A stretch of DNA of 64,000 nucleotides. It comes from Qiania dongpingensis (GTDB lineage: Bacteria > Bacillota > Clostridia > Lachnospirales > Lachnospiraceae). Shown piece by piece: positions 24,531 through 34,456 of the stretch (its first letter is position 1; every line of letters starts with the position of its first letter). Under the pieces are notes generated by a model. That model had not been told where the DNA came from and did not search any database. It worked only from the letters and a program-made list of their open reading frames with translations. The position numbers and the translations under genes were made by a program. Location: positions 496,001-560,000 of the forward strand of contig NZ_CP060634.1 in the NCBI RefSeq assembly GCF_014337195.1, read 5' to 3'.

Positions 24531-24761
24531 CTTGTTCCGTTCTTGCGAATGTGCACACAGCCCTGACAACACAGTACACAGGCACACAGCCCGGCGAGTA
24601 GGATCGGCACTGCGCCAGCCCAGACTCATTCTCTGAACGAAAGATTTGTGCATTGCTGTTGCTTTGAGATTCACAAAAGTATGTCCGCTTAACCCATAAG
24701 CCGACACCATGAGGGAAATACCCTGTCGGATGTGTAGCTCTACCCGGAAGCCCATCTCACA
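24531..24761 (-). other. Transcribed stretch between riboswitch and terminator
   Basis: About 230 bases with no convincing gene. A frame from an ATG at 24755 is open for 92 codons but runs through the terminator hairpin and out the other side, and it has a poor ribosome site. It may be a leader peptide, a structured RNA, or decayed coding sequence of a former cobalamin-regulated gene. Confidence 0.4.
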
Positions 24762-24924
24762 TATCAAGCAGGTTTCCTGACTTACAGTTCTCCGCTCAGC
24801 CTCTCCTTCTCGCATGATAGGGTTTGCAATGGATGACGAGGCTTCGCTCCCTGAATACAGTGACCGGATCGCTCAGGATTCTGACCTGATTCCCTTTTTC
24901 CTGTCAAAGGACAGGCACTTGATA
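24762..24924 (-). ncRNA. Cobalamin riboswitch
   Basis: On the minus strand the order TATCAAG, GTGCC, AAGGGAATC, GGT, AATCC, CACTGTA, then the B12 box GTCAGGAAACCTGC (24767-24782) and CTTGATA matches the adenosylcobalamin aptamer, with TATCAAG/CTTGATA as the closing P1 stem. It binds a cobalamin to control downstream expression. The only gene downstream in this direction is galE beyond a terminator, so its target is unclear. Confidence 0.85.
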
Positions 24925-24949
24925 CGGCAATATTTCTTTGCACACCCTC

Positions 24950-24978
24950 ACTATACCATATCTCGTCCATAAACGCAA
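24950..24978 (-). promoter_or_regulatory. Promoter of the riboswitch RNA
   Basis: TTGCGT, a 17-base spacer and TATAGT on the minus strand, about 25 bases before the aptamer. Confidence 0.6.
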
Positions 24979-25013
24979 CTGAAAAAACCGATATTCCTCC
25001 TATCCGCTTTTGC

Positions 25014-27101
25014 TCAGGAACCTCCGGAACCATCCTTTTTCTCCTGCTTCAAAACGTACGGCTCCGAGACACTCAGTACGATATTGTCATCGCTCACCTG
25101 GCCGACTGTAATCTCATTGTCGCCTTCCTTGAGCTTTACATCTGCCGCATAGAGAAGATTCTGTGAAACGCAGTTGGTCTCCCATGCCTTTCCATTCACA
25201 TAGATCACACTGTTCTTTGTATAGTTCCATCCAGTTACATAGAGCCCCTTATTCTGGAGCAGCACCCGGTTGATGCTGATCGGCTGTACTCCCATGTGCA
25301 GATTAGTCGCCTCATAGGGCATCTCTCCTTCAAACACATCCTGATCTCCATAAAGGATATCATATTCCAGTATCTTCATATCATTCAGATATGTTTCTTC
25401 TTCCTCCGCGGTATGTGATGTCTTCTGAAGGTATGCCTGATGGTAACGGAACATCGTCCCCTTTTTAAGACCCGCCTTATCCATCACATAGGCTCCCAGC
25501 TGATATGCCTCTACGTTCCGGCTGGTCCTCGCAAGACCCATGTTGTCCCAGATGACATATTCCGTCTGGAATAAATCCCCATTCTCCAGCTTATCTTCCG
25601 TCAGATTCAGGCTGGGCAGATGATCTCCGTACATAACGAGGATAGTTTCCTCATCCCGGCTTTCCAGATATGAGATCAGCTCTCCCACAAAGGTATCCAT
25701 TTCATGAATCTGTTCCACATAATATTCCATAGCGTTAGTCTCCCCCTCTGTGGGAAGCCCCGTCACCTGCACGACAGGAGAATCCAATACCTTCTCCTGA
25801 GGATAAGAGCCATGCCCCTGTACGGAAATCGTATAGATCACATCCGCCCCGGAAGTGGAATTCAGCACCTTCGCGATCTGTTCTGTCAGAATCTCATCCT
25901 TCGCCCATCCCATATAAGTGGTATCATATCCTGTCATGTACTCCAGAGAGGTGAACGTATCAAACCCCAACTGGGAAAACACCGTATACCGGTCATAAAA
26001 AGTGCCGGAATTGTTGTGGATCGCCTGAGCATGATATCCTATCTCTTTCAGGTCAAAACAGATGCTTTCGGAAACCTGCTTCTGCAGTACCGTTTTATAA
26101 GGATATTCTCCAGGCCCAAAAAAATCCAGGTTCATGCCGGTGATTACCTCAAACTCCGTGTTGGCGGTCCCCGCCCCAACGGAAGGCACCCACAGATACC
26201 CGGAGGAATACTGTTCCATCAGCTTTCGGAAATTGGGAATCGGGTCTTCCGAGCATTCCATATGAAGATACTTGAGCGGATCGCTGAAGGATTCCAGCTG
26301 CAGGAAGATAATATTCGGCGTCTTTTCTGTCACCGCCACTCCCTGCTCATTGACCACGTCCGGCCTGTTCTCCACAACGAGCGGAGCTGACACATGCTCC
26401 TCCGGAACGATTTCCTCTTTTTTAATTTCCTTGACCACCTCCGTACTGTAGTCCCCCGGTTTGCTGATCCCAGTATTGATGAGGCTATTGGCAAAGCAAT
26501 AGGAAAATCCATAATCCTGATATGCCTGAGCCAGATTGCCAAACTGGTTCGCCAGGACCCCGGTGCTCTTCCCCACACTGTTGATTCCCAAAAGAGCCAT
26601 AAAAGAGAATACTACAAATATCAGAGATTTAATATAGGAAGGCTTCTTCCCTGAACGCGGTAGCTTTCGGAACAAAATAACCAATGCCACGATAAGCGCA
26701 GCGACAGCTATAGCCAGAAGGACCAAATGCCACCAGGAAAGATATTTTCCGGCCACTGCCATCGCATCCTTCGTCAGGCGGAGATCCGCCCCGTTAAACG
26801 GCGTGACGCGGCATCCCAGGAGCACAAAGTTCACAATCCCAAGAATCAGCCAGATGACACTGATGACAGCTGAGAGAAACAGTTTTCTCCGGACCAGAAG
26901 AAGGAGTGAAAAGCTCCAGAATATGATACAAGCGTTAAAAAGAAAGATATGCGGCCTTGTGCCGACAAAAACAGCCAGGCTGATAAAAGACCTCCTGGAC
27001 AGCAGCTCTACAAAAAGATTCAGCAATATGGCTGCAAGAAAACAGCTGAGCAATGGATGCCGCGCCGTCTTCTTTTGAACATTCTCAAAAAATTCCTTCA
27101 T
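25014..27101 (-). CDS. LTA synthase-family sulfatase-fold transferase
   Basis: A 695-aa membrane enzyme. Five N-terminal membrane helices (residues 1-185) are followed by an extracellular sulfatase-fold domain. The catalytic Thr lies in GTANTEFEVITG (Thr312), and the metal ligands in MYGDHLPSL. It is expected to polymerise glycerol-phosphate from phosphatidylglycerol on lipoteichoic acid, or a related polymer. The last 90 residues form an extra beta-sandwich domain (RVLLQNKGLYVTGWNYTKNSVIYVNG), which classical LtaS lacks. The ATG at 27101 has GGGTGGG upstream. The diacylglycerol product could be recycled by the kinase at 2.5 kb. Confidence 0.9.
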   Translation of the reverse strand: MKEFFENVQKKTARHPLLSCFLAAILLNLFVELLSRRSFISLAVFVGTRPHIFLFNACIIFWSFSLLLLVRRKLFLSAVISVIWLILGIVNFVLLGCRVTPFNGADLRLTKDAMAVAGKYLSWWHLVLLAIAVAALIVALVILFRKLPRSGKKPSYIKSLIFVVFSFMALLGINSVGKSTGVLANQFGNLAQAYQDYGFSYCFANSLINTGISKPGDYSTEVVKEIKKEEIVPEEHVSAPLVVENRPDVVNEQGVAVTEKTPNIIFLQLESFSDPLKYLHMECSEDPIPNFRKLMEQYSSGYLWVPSVGAGTANTEFEVITGMNLDFFGPGEYPYKTVLQKQVSESICFDLKEIGYHAQAIHNNSGTFYDRYTVFSQLGFDTFTSLEYMTGYDTTYMGWAKDEILTEQIAKVLNSTSGADVIYTISVQGHGSYPQEKVLDSPVVQVTGLPTEGETNAMEYYVEQIHEMDTFVGELISYLESRDEETILVMYGDHLPSLNLTEDKLENGDLFQTEYVIWDNMGLARTSRNVEAYQLGAYVMDKAGLKKGTMFRYHQAYLQKTSHTAEEEETYLNDMKILEYDILYGDQDVFEGEMPYEATNLHMGVQPISINRVLLQNKGLYVTGWNYTKNSVIYVNGKAWETNCVSQNLLYAADVKLKEGDNEITVGQVSDDNIVLSVSEPYVLKQEKKDGSGGS

Positions 27102-27242
27102 TTTCCCACCCTTTTTTCCGATTGTTCTATAGATGACTATAACAGATTTTCCGCCCAATTCCTATAGGTGATTTTTACTAATTTCTTAGGTATTTCTTAG
27201 AATTCTCTGGAAAATCTTTATGCCGCTATATATCTGCTTTTC

Positions 27243-27271
27243 TTGACATCCCCCCGAAATCCTTTTATAAT
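27243..27271 (+). promoter_or_regulatory. Sigma-A promoter of popT
   Basis: TTGACA, a 17-base spacer and TATAAT, 45 bases before the ATG at 27317. Confidence 0.85.
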
Positions 27272-27316
27272 AGGTTGCTGTATACTTTATTATTTTAAAT
27301 GTGAAAGGAAATAACT

Positions 27317-28201
27317 ATGAACTTTGTTTTGGATATCATAAAAGGCGCAGTTATCGGCATTGCCAATGTCATCCCCGGCGTCAGCGGCGGAACCATGGCC
27401 GTATCCATGGGAATCTACAACAAGCTGATTTCTTCTATCACCCATCTGTTCAAGCAGTTTAAAAAGAGTATCGCAGCTTTGTTTCCGATTTTGCTCGGAT
27501 GCGCCGTGGGAATCATCTGTTTTACGTACGCCATTAAATATCTTCTCGGCAATCAGCCCCTTCCCACCTGTCTTACGTTTCTCGGCCTTATCCTCGGCGG
27601 CGTGCCTATGCTGGTCCGGGAAATGAAGAAAGGAATCCGGAAAAACCGCGGCGGCCGTGTAACTGTATTCAACATCTCAGCGTTTGTAATCTTGTTCGCC
27701 TTTGCGATTATCCTTCCTCTGCTGCAGGGCAGCGAGGACACCCTGAAAACGCTTACCGCTACTCCCGGTACCATCGTTCTGCTGTTTTTCCTCGGCGTCA
27801 TCGCTTCTGCCACCATGGTGATCCCCGGTGTCAGCGGCTCTATGGTCCTCATGGTTCTCGGATACTATTACGGCGTGATCAATTCTATCACCAGCTTCGT
27901 GGATGCATTAAAGGCAGGCAACTGGTCAGCCGTCATGTCCCAGGCCGCCATCCTTGTGCCTTTCGGTATAGGGGCTATCCTGGGCATTTTCCTGATTTCT
28001 AAGATGATCGAATATCTGTTCGCAAAGCATACCGTTTCCACCTATGCGGCGATTTTGGGCCTGATTCTCTCTTCACCCTTCGGAATTTTTTATAATACCA
28101 ACGCACTGACACACTTCTCCGTGGCCGGCCTCATCATCGGACTTATCCTCATGTTCGCCGGCGGCTATGCTACCTATATCATGGGAGAAAAAAATGCCTG
28201 A
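27317..28201 (+). CDS. popT: DUF368 undecaprenyl-phosphate flippase
   Basis: A 294-aa polytopic protein of the DUF368 family, with about eight membrane segments in two related halves. Each half carries the family signature: IPGVSGGTMAVSMGIYN near the N-terminus and IPGVSGSMVLMVLGYYYG near residue 175. DUF368 proteins have been shown to return undecaprenyl phosphate across the membrane for reuse in wall synthesis. Its own strong promoter lies 45 bases upstream, and the DAHP synthase gene follows after 18 bases, so the two are probably co-transcribed. Confidence 0.85.
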   Translation: MNFVLDIIKGAVIGIANVIPGVSGGTMAVSMGIYNKLISSITHLFKQFKKSIAALFPILLGCAVGIICFTYAIKYLLGNQPLPTCLTFLGLILGGVPMLVREMKKGIRKNRGGRVTVFNISAFVILFAFAIILPLLQGSEDTLKTLTATPGTIVLLFFLGVIASATMVIPGVSGSMVLMVLGYYYGVINSITSFVDALKAGNWSAVMSQAAILVPFGIGAILGIFLISKMIEYLFAKHTVSTYAAILGLILSSPFGIFYNTNALTHFSVAGLIIGLILMFAGGYATYIMGEKNA

Positions 28202-28219
28202 TAAAAAGGAGGCCGTATC

Positions 28220-29248
28220 ATGAGCTTTGAATTCATCAGTAAGCTGCCGACTCCAGCCGAAATCCGCCACCAATTCCCCTTGTCGGAACAGCTCACCAAG
28301 GAAAAACACAGACGCGATCAGGAGATCCGCGACGTTCTCACCGGAAACAGCGATAAGTTTCTGGTCATCGTGGGGCCCTGTTCTGCCGATAATGAGGATT
28401 CCGTATGTGACTATGTATCCCGTTTGGTGAAAATACAGGAGGATACGAAGGACAGGCTGCTTATCGTTCCCCGCGTCTATACCAACAAGCCCCGCACTAC
28501 CGGCGAAGGCTACAAGGGCATCCTTCATCAGCCAAATCCGGAAAAGGCTCCCGATCTGTTTGAGGGACTTTTGGCCATCCGCAAGCTGCATATGAGGGTT
28601 CTGCAAGAAAGCGGCCTGTCCGCTGCGGACGAGATGCTCTATCCGGAAAATTACCGGTATCTTTCAGATTTATTATCCTATGTAGCCGTGGGCGCCCGTT
28701 CTGTGGAAAACCAGCAGCACCGTCTCACCGTCAGCGGCATGGATGTGGGCGCTGGCATGAAGAATCCCACAAGCGGTGATTTTTCCGTTATGCTGAATTC
28801 CGTCATAGCCGCTCAGCATGGACATACCTTCATCTTCCGCGGCTGGGAAGTCCATACCGACGGAAATCCTTACGCTCATACCATTCTGCGAGGCGCGGTA
28901 AACAAGCACGGGCAGAGTCAGCCCAATTACCACTATGAGGATCTGAGACTGCTCTGCGACATGTACGCAAAACGGGATCTGCAGAATCCTGCCTGTATCG
29001 TGGATACCAACCATTCCAATTCCAATAAGCAGTACAAGGAACAGATCCGGATCGTAAAGGAGGTTCTCCACAGCAGACAACATTCCCTGGATATCCGCAG
29101 CCTGGTCAAGGGAGTCATGATAGAAAGCTACATTGAACCTGGTAGCCAGAAGGTAGGAGGCCATATATACGGCTGCTCCATCACAGATCCCTGTCTCGGG
29201 TGGGAAGAATCCAGGCAGCTGATATACGATATCGCGGAATTGGCATAA
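28220..29248 (+). CDS. 3-deoxy-7-phosphoheptulonate synthase, class I
   Basis: A 342-aa type I DAHP synthase of the AroF/AroG/AroH family. It joins phosphoenolpyruvate and erythrose 4-phosphate in the first step of aromatic amino-acid synthesis. The signatures are IVGPCSADNEDS, RVYTNKPRTTGEGYKGI, GARSVENQQHR, and VDTNHSNSNKQ with the metal ligands, ending in MIESYIEPGSQ. An N-terminal extension as in the feedback-inhibited bacterial forms is present. AAAGGAGG lies before the ATG. It follows popT closely. Confidence 0.95.
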   Translation: MSFEFISKLPTPAEIRHQFPLSEQLTKEKHRRDQEIRDVLTGNSDKFLVIVGPCSADNEDSVCDYVSRLVKIQEDTKDRLLIVPRVYTNKPRTTGEGYKGILHQPNPEKAPDLFEGLLAIRKLHMRVLQESGLSAADEMLYPENYRYLSDLLSYVAVGARSVENQQHRLTVSGMDVGAGMKNPTSGDFSVMLNSVIAAQHGHTFIFRGWEVHTDGNPYAHTILRGAVNKHGQSQPNYHYEDLRLLCDMYAKRDLQNPACIVDTNHSNSNKQYKEQIRIVKEVLHSRQHSLDIRSLVKGVMIESYIEPGSQKVGGHIYGCSITDPCLGWEESRQLIYDIAELA

Positions 29249-29311
29249 AGAAACAGAATCTATTAAATACATCTTGTCCAGCCCCGTCTTAAGCTATGCC
29301 GGCTGTCCTGC

Positions 29312-29890
29312 CTAAAAGTAGACCTTCAGCAAAAGCGGATTGATATAGCACTCACAGATGATACCAGGCAGCAGGCAAAGCAAAGTGATCAGCAGGAGCA
29401 GGATATCCTTTGGCATCCGTATCCGTCTGTACTGTCCCCAGTCCTTCTGCTTTCTCATAAAGGAATATATCTGGAATCCGCGGGCATACAGGAGTATAAG
29501 CGCCGGCACATAGAAAAGAGCCTGCGGCAGTATACTGCATAAAAAATAGAGAATCCCGGTCCGTCCAAATACCATGGTCCCAAGGGAAATACGTACTCCC
29601 GCCGTGAAACCAAGCCATCCCATCGACGCCCAAAGAGATACGCTTCCAAAAGCCGTCATGGACAGCAGCCAGATCGCTCCCACTTCCATCAGGCGAAGCC
29701 GTAAAACATAAAAAAAATAACTTTCCCTTGCAAAATCCTGCTGCTTCAGGGCGTCTCCAACCTGTGTGAAATAAAGCTCCCAACTGCCCTGTCCATTTTT
29801 ACCGGTCAGGTTAGCCGCCAGAGTCCCCAGCAGCAGAGACGCGGCAAAAACGATACAGGCCATTTTCCAAAGTTTTCCGTTCTTCTCCAT
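29312..29890 (-). CDS. spoIIM: Stage II sporulation protein M
   Basis: A 192-aa membrane protein of the SpoIIM family, with five predicted membrane segments. The VSLWASMGWLGFTAGVRISLGTMVFG region corresponds to the conserved family core. SpoIIM works with SpoIID and SpoIIP in engulfment of the forespore. I start at the ATG at 29890, which has GGAGG five bases upstream; the frame is open to 29998. It is evidence that the organism can form spores, or descends from one that could. A NUDIX gene lies upstream in the same direction. Confidence 0.85.
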   Translation of the reverse strand: MEKNGKLWKMACIVFAASLLLGTLAANLTGKNGQGSWELYFTQVGDALKQQDFARESYFFYVLRLRLMEVGAIWLLSMTAFGSVSLWASMGWLGFTAGVRISLGTMVFGRTGILYFLCSILPQALFYVPALILLYARGFQIYSFMRKQKDWGQYRRIRMPKDILLLLITLLCLLPGIICECYINPLLLKVYF

Positions 29891-30000
29891 GATTTCCTCC
29901 ATCCTATACCTTAACGCACGGAATGCGTCTGCCCATAGGGCATGTATTAAGGAATGCCCTTGGGTACAGCTACAGATACTATATGATGGGGAAACCATGG

Positions 30001-30534
30001 TTATGCCCGCTTGACCTGATACGCCAGCAATGCGGCGATGGTCTTTCCGTCCGTTATCTTCCCTGTGAATATCATATCAAGAAGCTCTTGCAGGCCATAT
30101 TCTTCCACATCCAGAAATTCATCCTCATCCAGGTGCTGCTTAGAAGGAATCAAGTCGGAAGCCAGATAAATCCCGATGATCTCATTACAAAAGGCTACCG
30201 TCGTATTGACATTTATCAGCCATTCCAGCTTTCCCGCACGAAATCCGGTCTCTTCCTCCAATTCCCTGGCTGCACAGACTTCTTTAGGCTCTCCCGCAAA
30301 ATTAAGGGCTCCAGCCGGTATCTCCAGCGTATAACGCTCCAGAGCATTTCTGTATTGCCGTACCATAAGAATCTTTCCTTCCCTTGTCACGGGGACTACC
30401 GCAGCCGCTCCTTTATGCTCCACAAAGTCCCAGACTGCCGTATGGCCGTTGGGAAGCGCCATATAATCTTTATAAATATTAAGAATCTTTCCCTGATAAG
30501 CCAATTCCCGTTTGACTCGCACGATCTCTTCCAT
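30001..30534 (-). CDS. NUDIX hydrolase (ADP-ribose pyrophosphatase type)
   Basis: A 177-aa NUDIX protein. The Nudix box is intact: GEPKEVCAARELEEETGF at about residues 82-99. The N-terminal beta domain and the conserved proline in IPAGA before the box fit the ADP-ribose pyrophosphatase subgroup, which cleaves ADP-ribose to AMP and ribose 5-phosphate. It is followed downstream by spoIIM, as in other Firmicutes, where the two genes are often paired. Co-transcription is likely. Confidence 0.88.
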   Translation of the reverse strand: MEEIVRVKRELAYQGKILNIYKDYMALPNGHTAVWDFVEHKGAAAVVPVTREGKILMVRQYRNALERYTLEIPAGALNFAGEPKEVCAARELEEETGFRAGKLEWLINVNTTVAFCNEIIGIYLASDLIPSKQHLDEDEFLDVEEYGLQELLDMIFTGKITDGKTIAALLAYQVKRA

Positions 30535-30571
30535 TTTTCCACTCCTTTTATGAAAACAATATAGTAATAAA

Positions 30572-30619
30572 GATACCCCATCCTAAATGAATCAAACGAT
30601 TCACTCAGGATGGGGCATC
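30572..30619 (-). terminator. Long hairpin terminator of rny
   Basis: A 22-base arm (GATACCCCATCC...) pairs nearly completely with its complement around AAAC, followed on the minus strand by TTTATTA. Confidence 0.8.
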
Positions 30620-30645
30620 TGTACTCTCCTGTTAAACCCAAACCA

Positions 30646-32193
30646 TTATTTTGCGTAATCCGTAACTCGTGACTCACGAATAACGTTAACCTTAATCTGA
30701 CCAGGATATTCAAGCTCCGACTCAATCTGCTTCGAGATATTCCTTGCCATCAGGACCATATCGTCGTCACTCACCTGCTCCGGCACAACCATGATACGGA
30801 CTTCACGTCCTGCCTGAACAGCAAAAGATTTGTCCACACCTTTAAAGGTATTCGTAATATCTTCCAATTGCTTCAATCTGTTGGTATATGTTTCGATTGT
30901 CTCACGGCGCGCACCAGGACGTGCAGCGGAAATAGTATCCGCGGCCTGTACGATACAGGCGATCAGCGTCTCCGGTTCCACATCGCCATGATGAGATTCT
31001 ACCGCATTGATCACTATAGCTGATTCTTTGTATTTCCTACATAATTCAACACCCAGCTGAATATGTGAGCCTTCCATTTCATGGTCCACTGCCTTGCCGA
31101 TATCATGCAACAAACCAGCCCTCTTAGCCATACGCACATCTACGCCGATTTCGGCAGCCAGGAGTCCTGACAAATGCGCAACTTCAATCGAATGTTTCAA
31201 AGCATTCTGTCCATAACTTGTCCTGAACTTCATCTTACCCAGAAGCCGAACCAGCTCGGGATGGATACCGTGGATGCCAACCTCCAAAACAGCGGCTTCT
31301 CCTTCTTCCCGAATCATAGTATCTACTTCTTTTTGGGCTTTTTCAACCATTTCTTCAATTCTGGCCGGATGAATACGTCCATCTAAAATCAATTTTTCCA
31401 AAGCGATTCTGGCTACTTCGCGTCTGATTGGATCAAACCCTGATAAAATCACAGCTTCCGGCGTATCGTCAATAATCAGATCCACACCAGTAAGCGTCTC
31501 TAAGGTACGGATATTCCGCCCCTCCCGGCCGATGATACGGCCCTTCATCTCATCATTGGGAAGCTGAACAACAGAAATCGTTGACTCCGCCACATGATCC
31601 GCCGCACATTTCTGAATGGCGGTGACCACGTACTCTTTCGCTTTCTTGCCCGCTTCTTCCTTTGCTCTCGTCTCCAGTTCCTTAACCAGCTTTGCAGTAT
31701 CATGCTTTACATCATTTTCAACAGTTTTTAAAAGATATTCTTTTGCTTGTTCGGAGGTAAATCCTGAAATCCGCTCCAGCTCCTGCACTTCTTTCTCAAA
31801 GAGTTCCTCGGCTTCCTTTTTCTTTTTCACCAACGCCTCTTCTTTGGCAGATAAACCGGCTTCTTTCTTCTCCAGTGCCTCGGACTTTTTCTCTAAATTC
31901 TCTTCCTTGCTCAATACTCTTCGTTCATATCGCTGTATCTCCGCTCTTCTCTCACGGACCTCTTTTTCCAAGTCATTCTTCGTTTTCATGGATTCTTCTT
32001 TGGCCTCTAAGAGAGCTTCGCGCTTCTTGGTTTCCGCAACTTTTAACGCTTCATCTATGATTTCTCTTGATTTTTCTTCCGCTTTGCCGATCTTGCTCTC
32101 GTATACCTTCTTGCGGTATGCAATTGCAATAAACCAAGTAATAGGAGCTACAACACACAGTGTAATAATTACAGCAATTATAGTTCCTCCCAC
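30646..32193 (-). CDS. rny: Ribonuclease Y
   Basis: A 515-aa endoribonuclease anchored to the membrane, the main initiator of mRNA decay in Firmicutes. It has an N-terminal membrane helix (residues 5-25), a long Lys/Glu-rich coiled coil (30-190), a KH domain with [15 protein letters not shown], and an HD domain with [12 protein letters not shown]. The length is normal. It precedes no recX or cinA, but lies next to recA as in many Clostridia. A strong terminator follows. Confidence 0.97.
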   Translation of the reverse strand: MGGTIIAVIITLCVVAPITWFIAIAYRKKVYESKIGKAEEKSREIIDEALKVAETKKREALLEAKEESMKTKNDLEKEVRERRAEIQRYERRVLSKEENLEKKSEALEKKEAGLSAKEEALVKKKKEAEELFEKEVQELERISGFTSEQAKEYLLKTVENDVKHDTAKLVKELETRAKEEAGKKAKEYVVTAIQKCAADHVAESTISVVQLPNDEMKGRIIGREGRNIRTLETLTGVDLIIDDTPEAVILSGFDPIRREVARIALEKLILDGRIHPARIEEMVEKAQKEVDTMIREEGEAAVLEVGIHGIHPELVRLLGKMKFRTSYGQNALKHSIEVAHLSGLLAAEIGVDVRMAKRAGLLHDIGKAVDHEMEGSHIQLGVELCRKYKESAIVINAVESHHGDVEPETLIACIVQAADTISAARPGARRETIETYTNRLKQLEDITNTFKGVDKSFAVQAGREVRIMVVPEQVSDDDMVLMARNISKQIESELEYPGQIKVNVIRESRVTDYAK

Positions 32194-32354
32194 AGGAGCA
32201 CCTCCTTATTTAGTTTTCATTGTACATCACTTACCGTACGCAATGGCAGACATACCATAAGTACTACAACAATACAATTCTAAACTTTTTTCCGGTTACT
32301 GTCAAGCATTATTACACGGTGTGCGAAAAACGTCAGAAATCGAAGAGCCTTTCA

Positions 32355-33425
32355 TCACACTTCTGTCTTCTGCTCTTTTCCTGCCTTTTTAGAAGCGGTC
32401 TCTGCGCCCTTTGCGTCTGCCTCTTCCCCTGTTTCAAATCCGTAGTGGATTCGTACTTTTCTCTCGATTTCTTCCATTACAGACGGGTTATTCGCCAGGA
32501 AGAGCTTTGCGTTCTCACGGCCTTGGCCAATCTTGTCCCCGTTATAGGCATACCACGCGCCGCTTTTCTCCACTATATTCTCTTTAGCCGCCAGATCAAG
32601 GATATCGCCTTCCCTGGAAATCCCTTTTCCGAACATGATATCAAATTCCGCCTCTTTAAAAGGAGGAGCCACTTTATTCTTCACTACCTTTACGCGGACC
32701 CGGTTTCCGATCATCTCTCCGCCCTGCTTGAGCGTCTCAATCCTTCTCACATCCAGGCGTACGGAAGAATAGAATTTTAACGCGCGCCCTCCGGTGGTCG
32801 TCTCTGGATTCCCGAACATGACGCCCACCTTCTCACGAAGCTGATTGATAAAGATGACTACACAATTGGATTTGCCGATGACCGCCGTCAATTTCCGGAG
32901 CGCCTGTGACATCAGCCTGGCCTGAAGCCCTACGTGGGCGTCCCCCATGTCCCCGTCTATCTCCGCCCTCGGCACGAGCGCCGCCACAGAGTCCACGATC
33001 ACGATATCCACCGCCCCGGAGCGCACCATGGTCTCGGTGATCTCCAGCGCCTGTTCCCCGCTGTCTGGCTGAGAAATATACAGATTATCAATATCCACGC
33101 CGATTTTCTTTGCATAAGAGGGATCCAGCGCATGCTCCGCATCAATAAACCCGGCGATTCCGTCCCGCCTCTGTACCTCAGCTACCATATGGAGGGCAAC
33201 TGTGGTCTTGCCGCTGGACTCCGGCCCATAAATCTCTACGACACGTCCCCGGGGAATACCTCCCAGTCCAAGCGCAATATCCAGGCTCAGCGAACCGGTG
33301 GGAATCGTCTCAATATTCATATTGGCAGTGGAATCCCCCAGCCTCATGATAGACCCTTTCCCATATGCCTTCTCAATATGCATCAGAGCCGCGTCCAGGG
33401 CTTTCTGCTTTTCTTCCTTTACCAT
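32355..33425 (-). CDS. recA: Recombinase RecA
   Basis: A 356-aa RecA of normal length. The ATPase Walker A is GPESSGKTT, the L1 and L2 DNA-binding loops follow, and the [37 protein letters not shown] block is diagnostic. It forms filaments on single-stranded DNA for recombination and triggers LexA self-cleavage. A LexA box lies between the promoter and the start, so it is SOS-induced. It is the chromosomal gene bordering the phage-tail-like region on the left. Confidence 0.98.
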   Translation of the reverse strand: MVKEEKQKALDAALMHIEKAYGKGSIMRLGDSTANMNIETIPTGSLSLDIALGLGGIPRGRVVEIYGPESSGKTTVALHMVAEVQRRDGIAGFIDAEHALDPSYAKKIGVDIDNLYISQPDSGEQALEITETMVRSGAVDIVIVDSVAALVPRAEIDGDMGDAHVGLQARLMSQALRKLTAVIGKSNCVVIFINQLREKVGVMFGNPETTTGGRALKFYSSVRLDVRRIETLKQGGEMIGNRVRVKVVKNKVAPPFKEAEFDIMFGKGISREGDILDLAAKENIVEKSGAWYAYNGDKIGQGRENAKLFLANNPSVMEEIERKVRIHYGFETGEEADAKGAETASKKAGKEQKTEV

Positions 33426-33444
33426 TGTATACCCTCCAATTATC

Positions 33445-33458
33445 AGAACGGATGTTCG
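33445..33458. promoter_or_regulatory. LexA (SOS) box of recA
   Basis: On the minus strand CGAACATCCGTTCT matches the Gram-positive consensus, with both GAAC and GTTC half sites perfect. Confidence 0.85.
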
Positions 33459-33474
33459 TTCTTTTCTGTAAATA

Positions 33475-33503
33475 ATAGTAATATAGTTTCACGTAAAAGT
33501 CAA
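33475..33503 (-). promoter_or_regulatory. Promoter of recA
   Basis: TTGACT, a 17-base spacer and TACTAT on the minus strand; the LexA box lies just downstream. Confidence 0.55.
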
Positions 33504-33665
33504 CTGGTTTTTCTTTCTGAAGCAGCCTGCCGCTTAACTATCGGGAAAATCCAGGGGAATCCCTGAATAAAAGAATAGGATAAAAGAAGAATAACATATT
33601 TCGGGGAAAACCGCAAGCGTTTTCCCCTGTTCAAAAACTGTTCACGTGTAGTGCATGAAGAACGG

Positions 33666-34139
33666 TCAGTCGTCATATGTGAAGCCGTGTCTCAGGAAAA
33701 TCCCTTTCAGGATCCGGCCGCCGCATTCTATGCTCCGCATCCGCGCTTCTTCCGTCCCATTAACAAGCTTCACGCATATATGGCCTCCATTTTCGGAATG
33801 AGAATAGCTCCCGTCTATGATTCCCGCCCCGCTCAGCCATATACCGCTCCACGGGCCCGGCACGTCGGCAGGATAAAGGCTCAGGGCCCAGCCGCTCCGG
33901 ATTTCCGCCCGGATTCCCGTAGGGATTCGGATCGACTCTCCGGGCATCAATGTAAATGCGACGGGTGAAAAGAAATCATAGCCCGCACTGTCCTCGTTTT
34001 CTCTCTCCGGCAGTCTGATGGACGCATATATTCTTTCAATATCCATATTCCGCATCATGACACTCCCCGCAAACAATTCCTCCCAATCATTTCGGAACTG
34101 TTCCAGCCCTATTTTATCAAATCTTCCTATCCTTTTCAT
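33666..34139 (-). CDS. Degraded dUTPase-like protein
   Basis: A 157-aa protein. SAGYDFFSP (motif I-like), MPGESIRIPTGIRAEI, GIIDGSYSHSENGGHI (motif III-like) and the final GRILKGIFLRHGF...DD match trimeric dUTPases. The RSGLG motif that holds the phosphates is missing: the YPADVPGPWSGIW stretch replaces it and about eight residues seem lost. Catalysis is therefore doubtful, and it may be a decayed or repurposed copy. The ATG at 34139 follows AAAGGAG. It is the last gene of the leftward arm of the tail-like element, downstream of two small tRNA-like genes. Confidence 0.65.
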   Translation of the reverse strand: MKRIGRFDKIGLEQFRNDWEELFAGSVMMRNMDIERIYASIRLPERENEDSAGYDFFSPVAFTLMPGESIRIPTGIRAEIRSGWALSLYPADVPGPWSGIWLSGAGIIDGSYSHSENGGHICVKLVNGTEEARMRSIECGGRILKGIFLRHGFTYDD

Positions 34140-34190
34140 ATTGGCATTCTCCTTTCTGACTCTTCTTATTCTGCCGCCCATATATCCGAT

Positions 34191-34254
34191 TGGCCACCGG
34201 GGATTCGAACCCCGCACATCCTGCCTGGATCGCCTGCCCAAAAGTTGGATGGCC
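34191..34254 (-). tRNA. Aberrant tRNA-like element
   Basis: A 64-base element with a perfect 7-bp acceptor (GGCCATC/GGTGGCC) and perfect T-arm (CGGGG-TTCGAAT-CCCCG). The D-arm and anticodon arm cannot be folded normally; the best central hairpin is ATCC-AGGCA-GGAT, so no anticodon is assigned. It may be a decayed tRNA, a phage tRNA-like RNA, or an old attachment site. Confidence 0.45.
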
Positions 34255-34456
34255 AGCCTGTTTCTGATTCGTAAGACCTCATTCTCACCGCCTTAAATCC
34301 GCGGACTATTGAATTAAAACTTACTGGAACAAAAACCTTCCCTGGATTATCATTCCGGGTTCTTCACCTTTTTGCCGGGGATGGGGTCCTGCCGGCAGGG
34401 TTTTCCGCGGACGTACGTTTCCGCGGGGATGATTTTCCTCTCATACCTGCAAGAAG
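34255..34456. other. Non-coding spacer between the tRNA-like elements
   Basis: About 200 bases without a gene. It holds a 12-base palindrome CCTGCCGGCAGG at 34388-34399 and a CCGCGGA/TCCGCGG inverted repeat just to its right. These could be processing or recombination sites; no function is assigned. Confidence 0.4.

Noticed and set aside
24477..24755. A 92-codon frame downstream of the cobalamin riboswitch as a protein gene
   Set aside because: It reads through a strong terminator hairpin and lacks a good ribosome site; kept only as an uncertain transcribed stretch.
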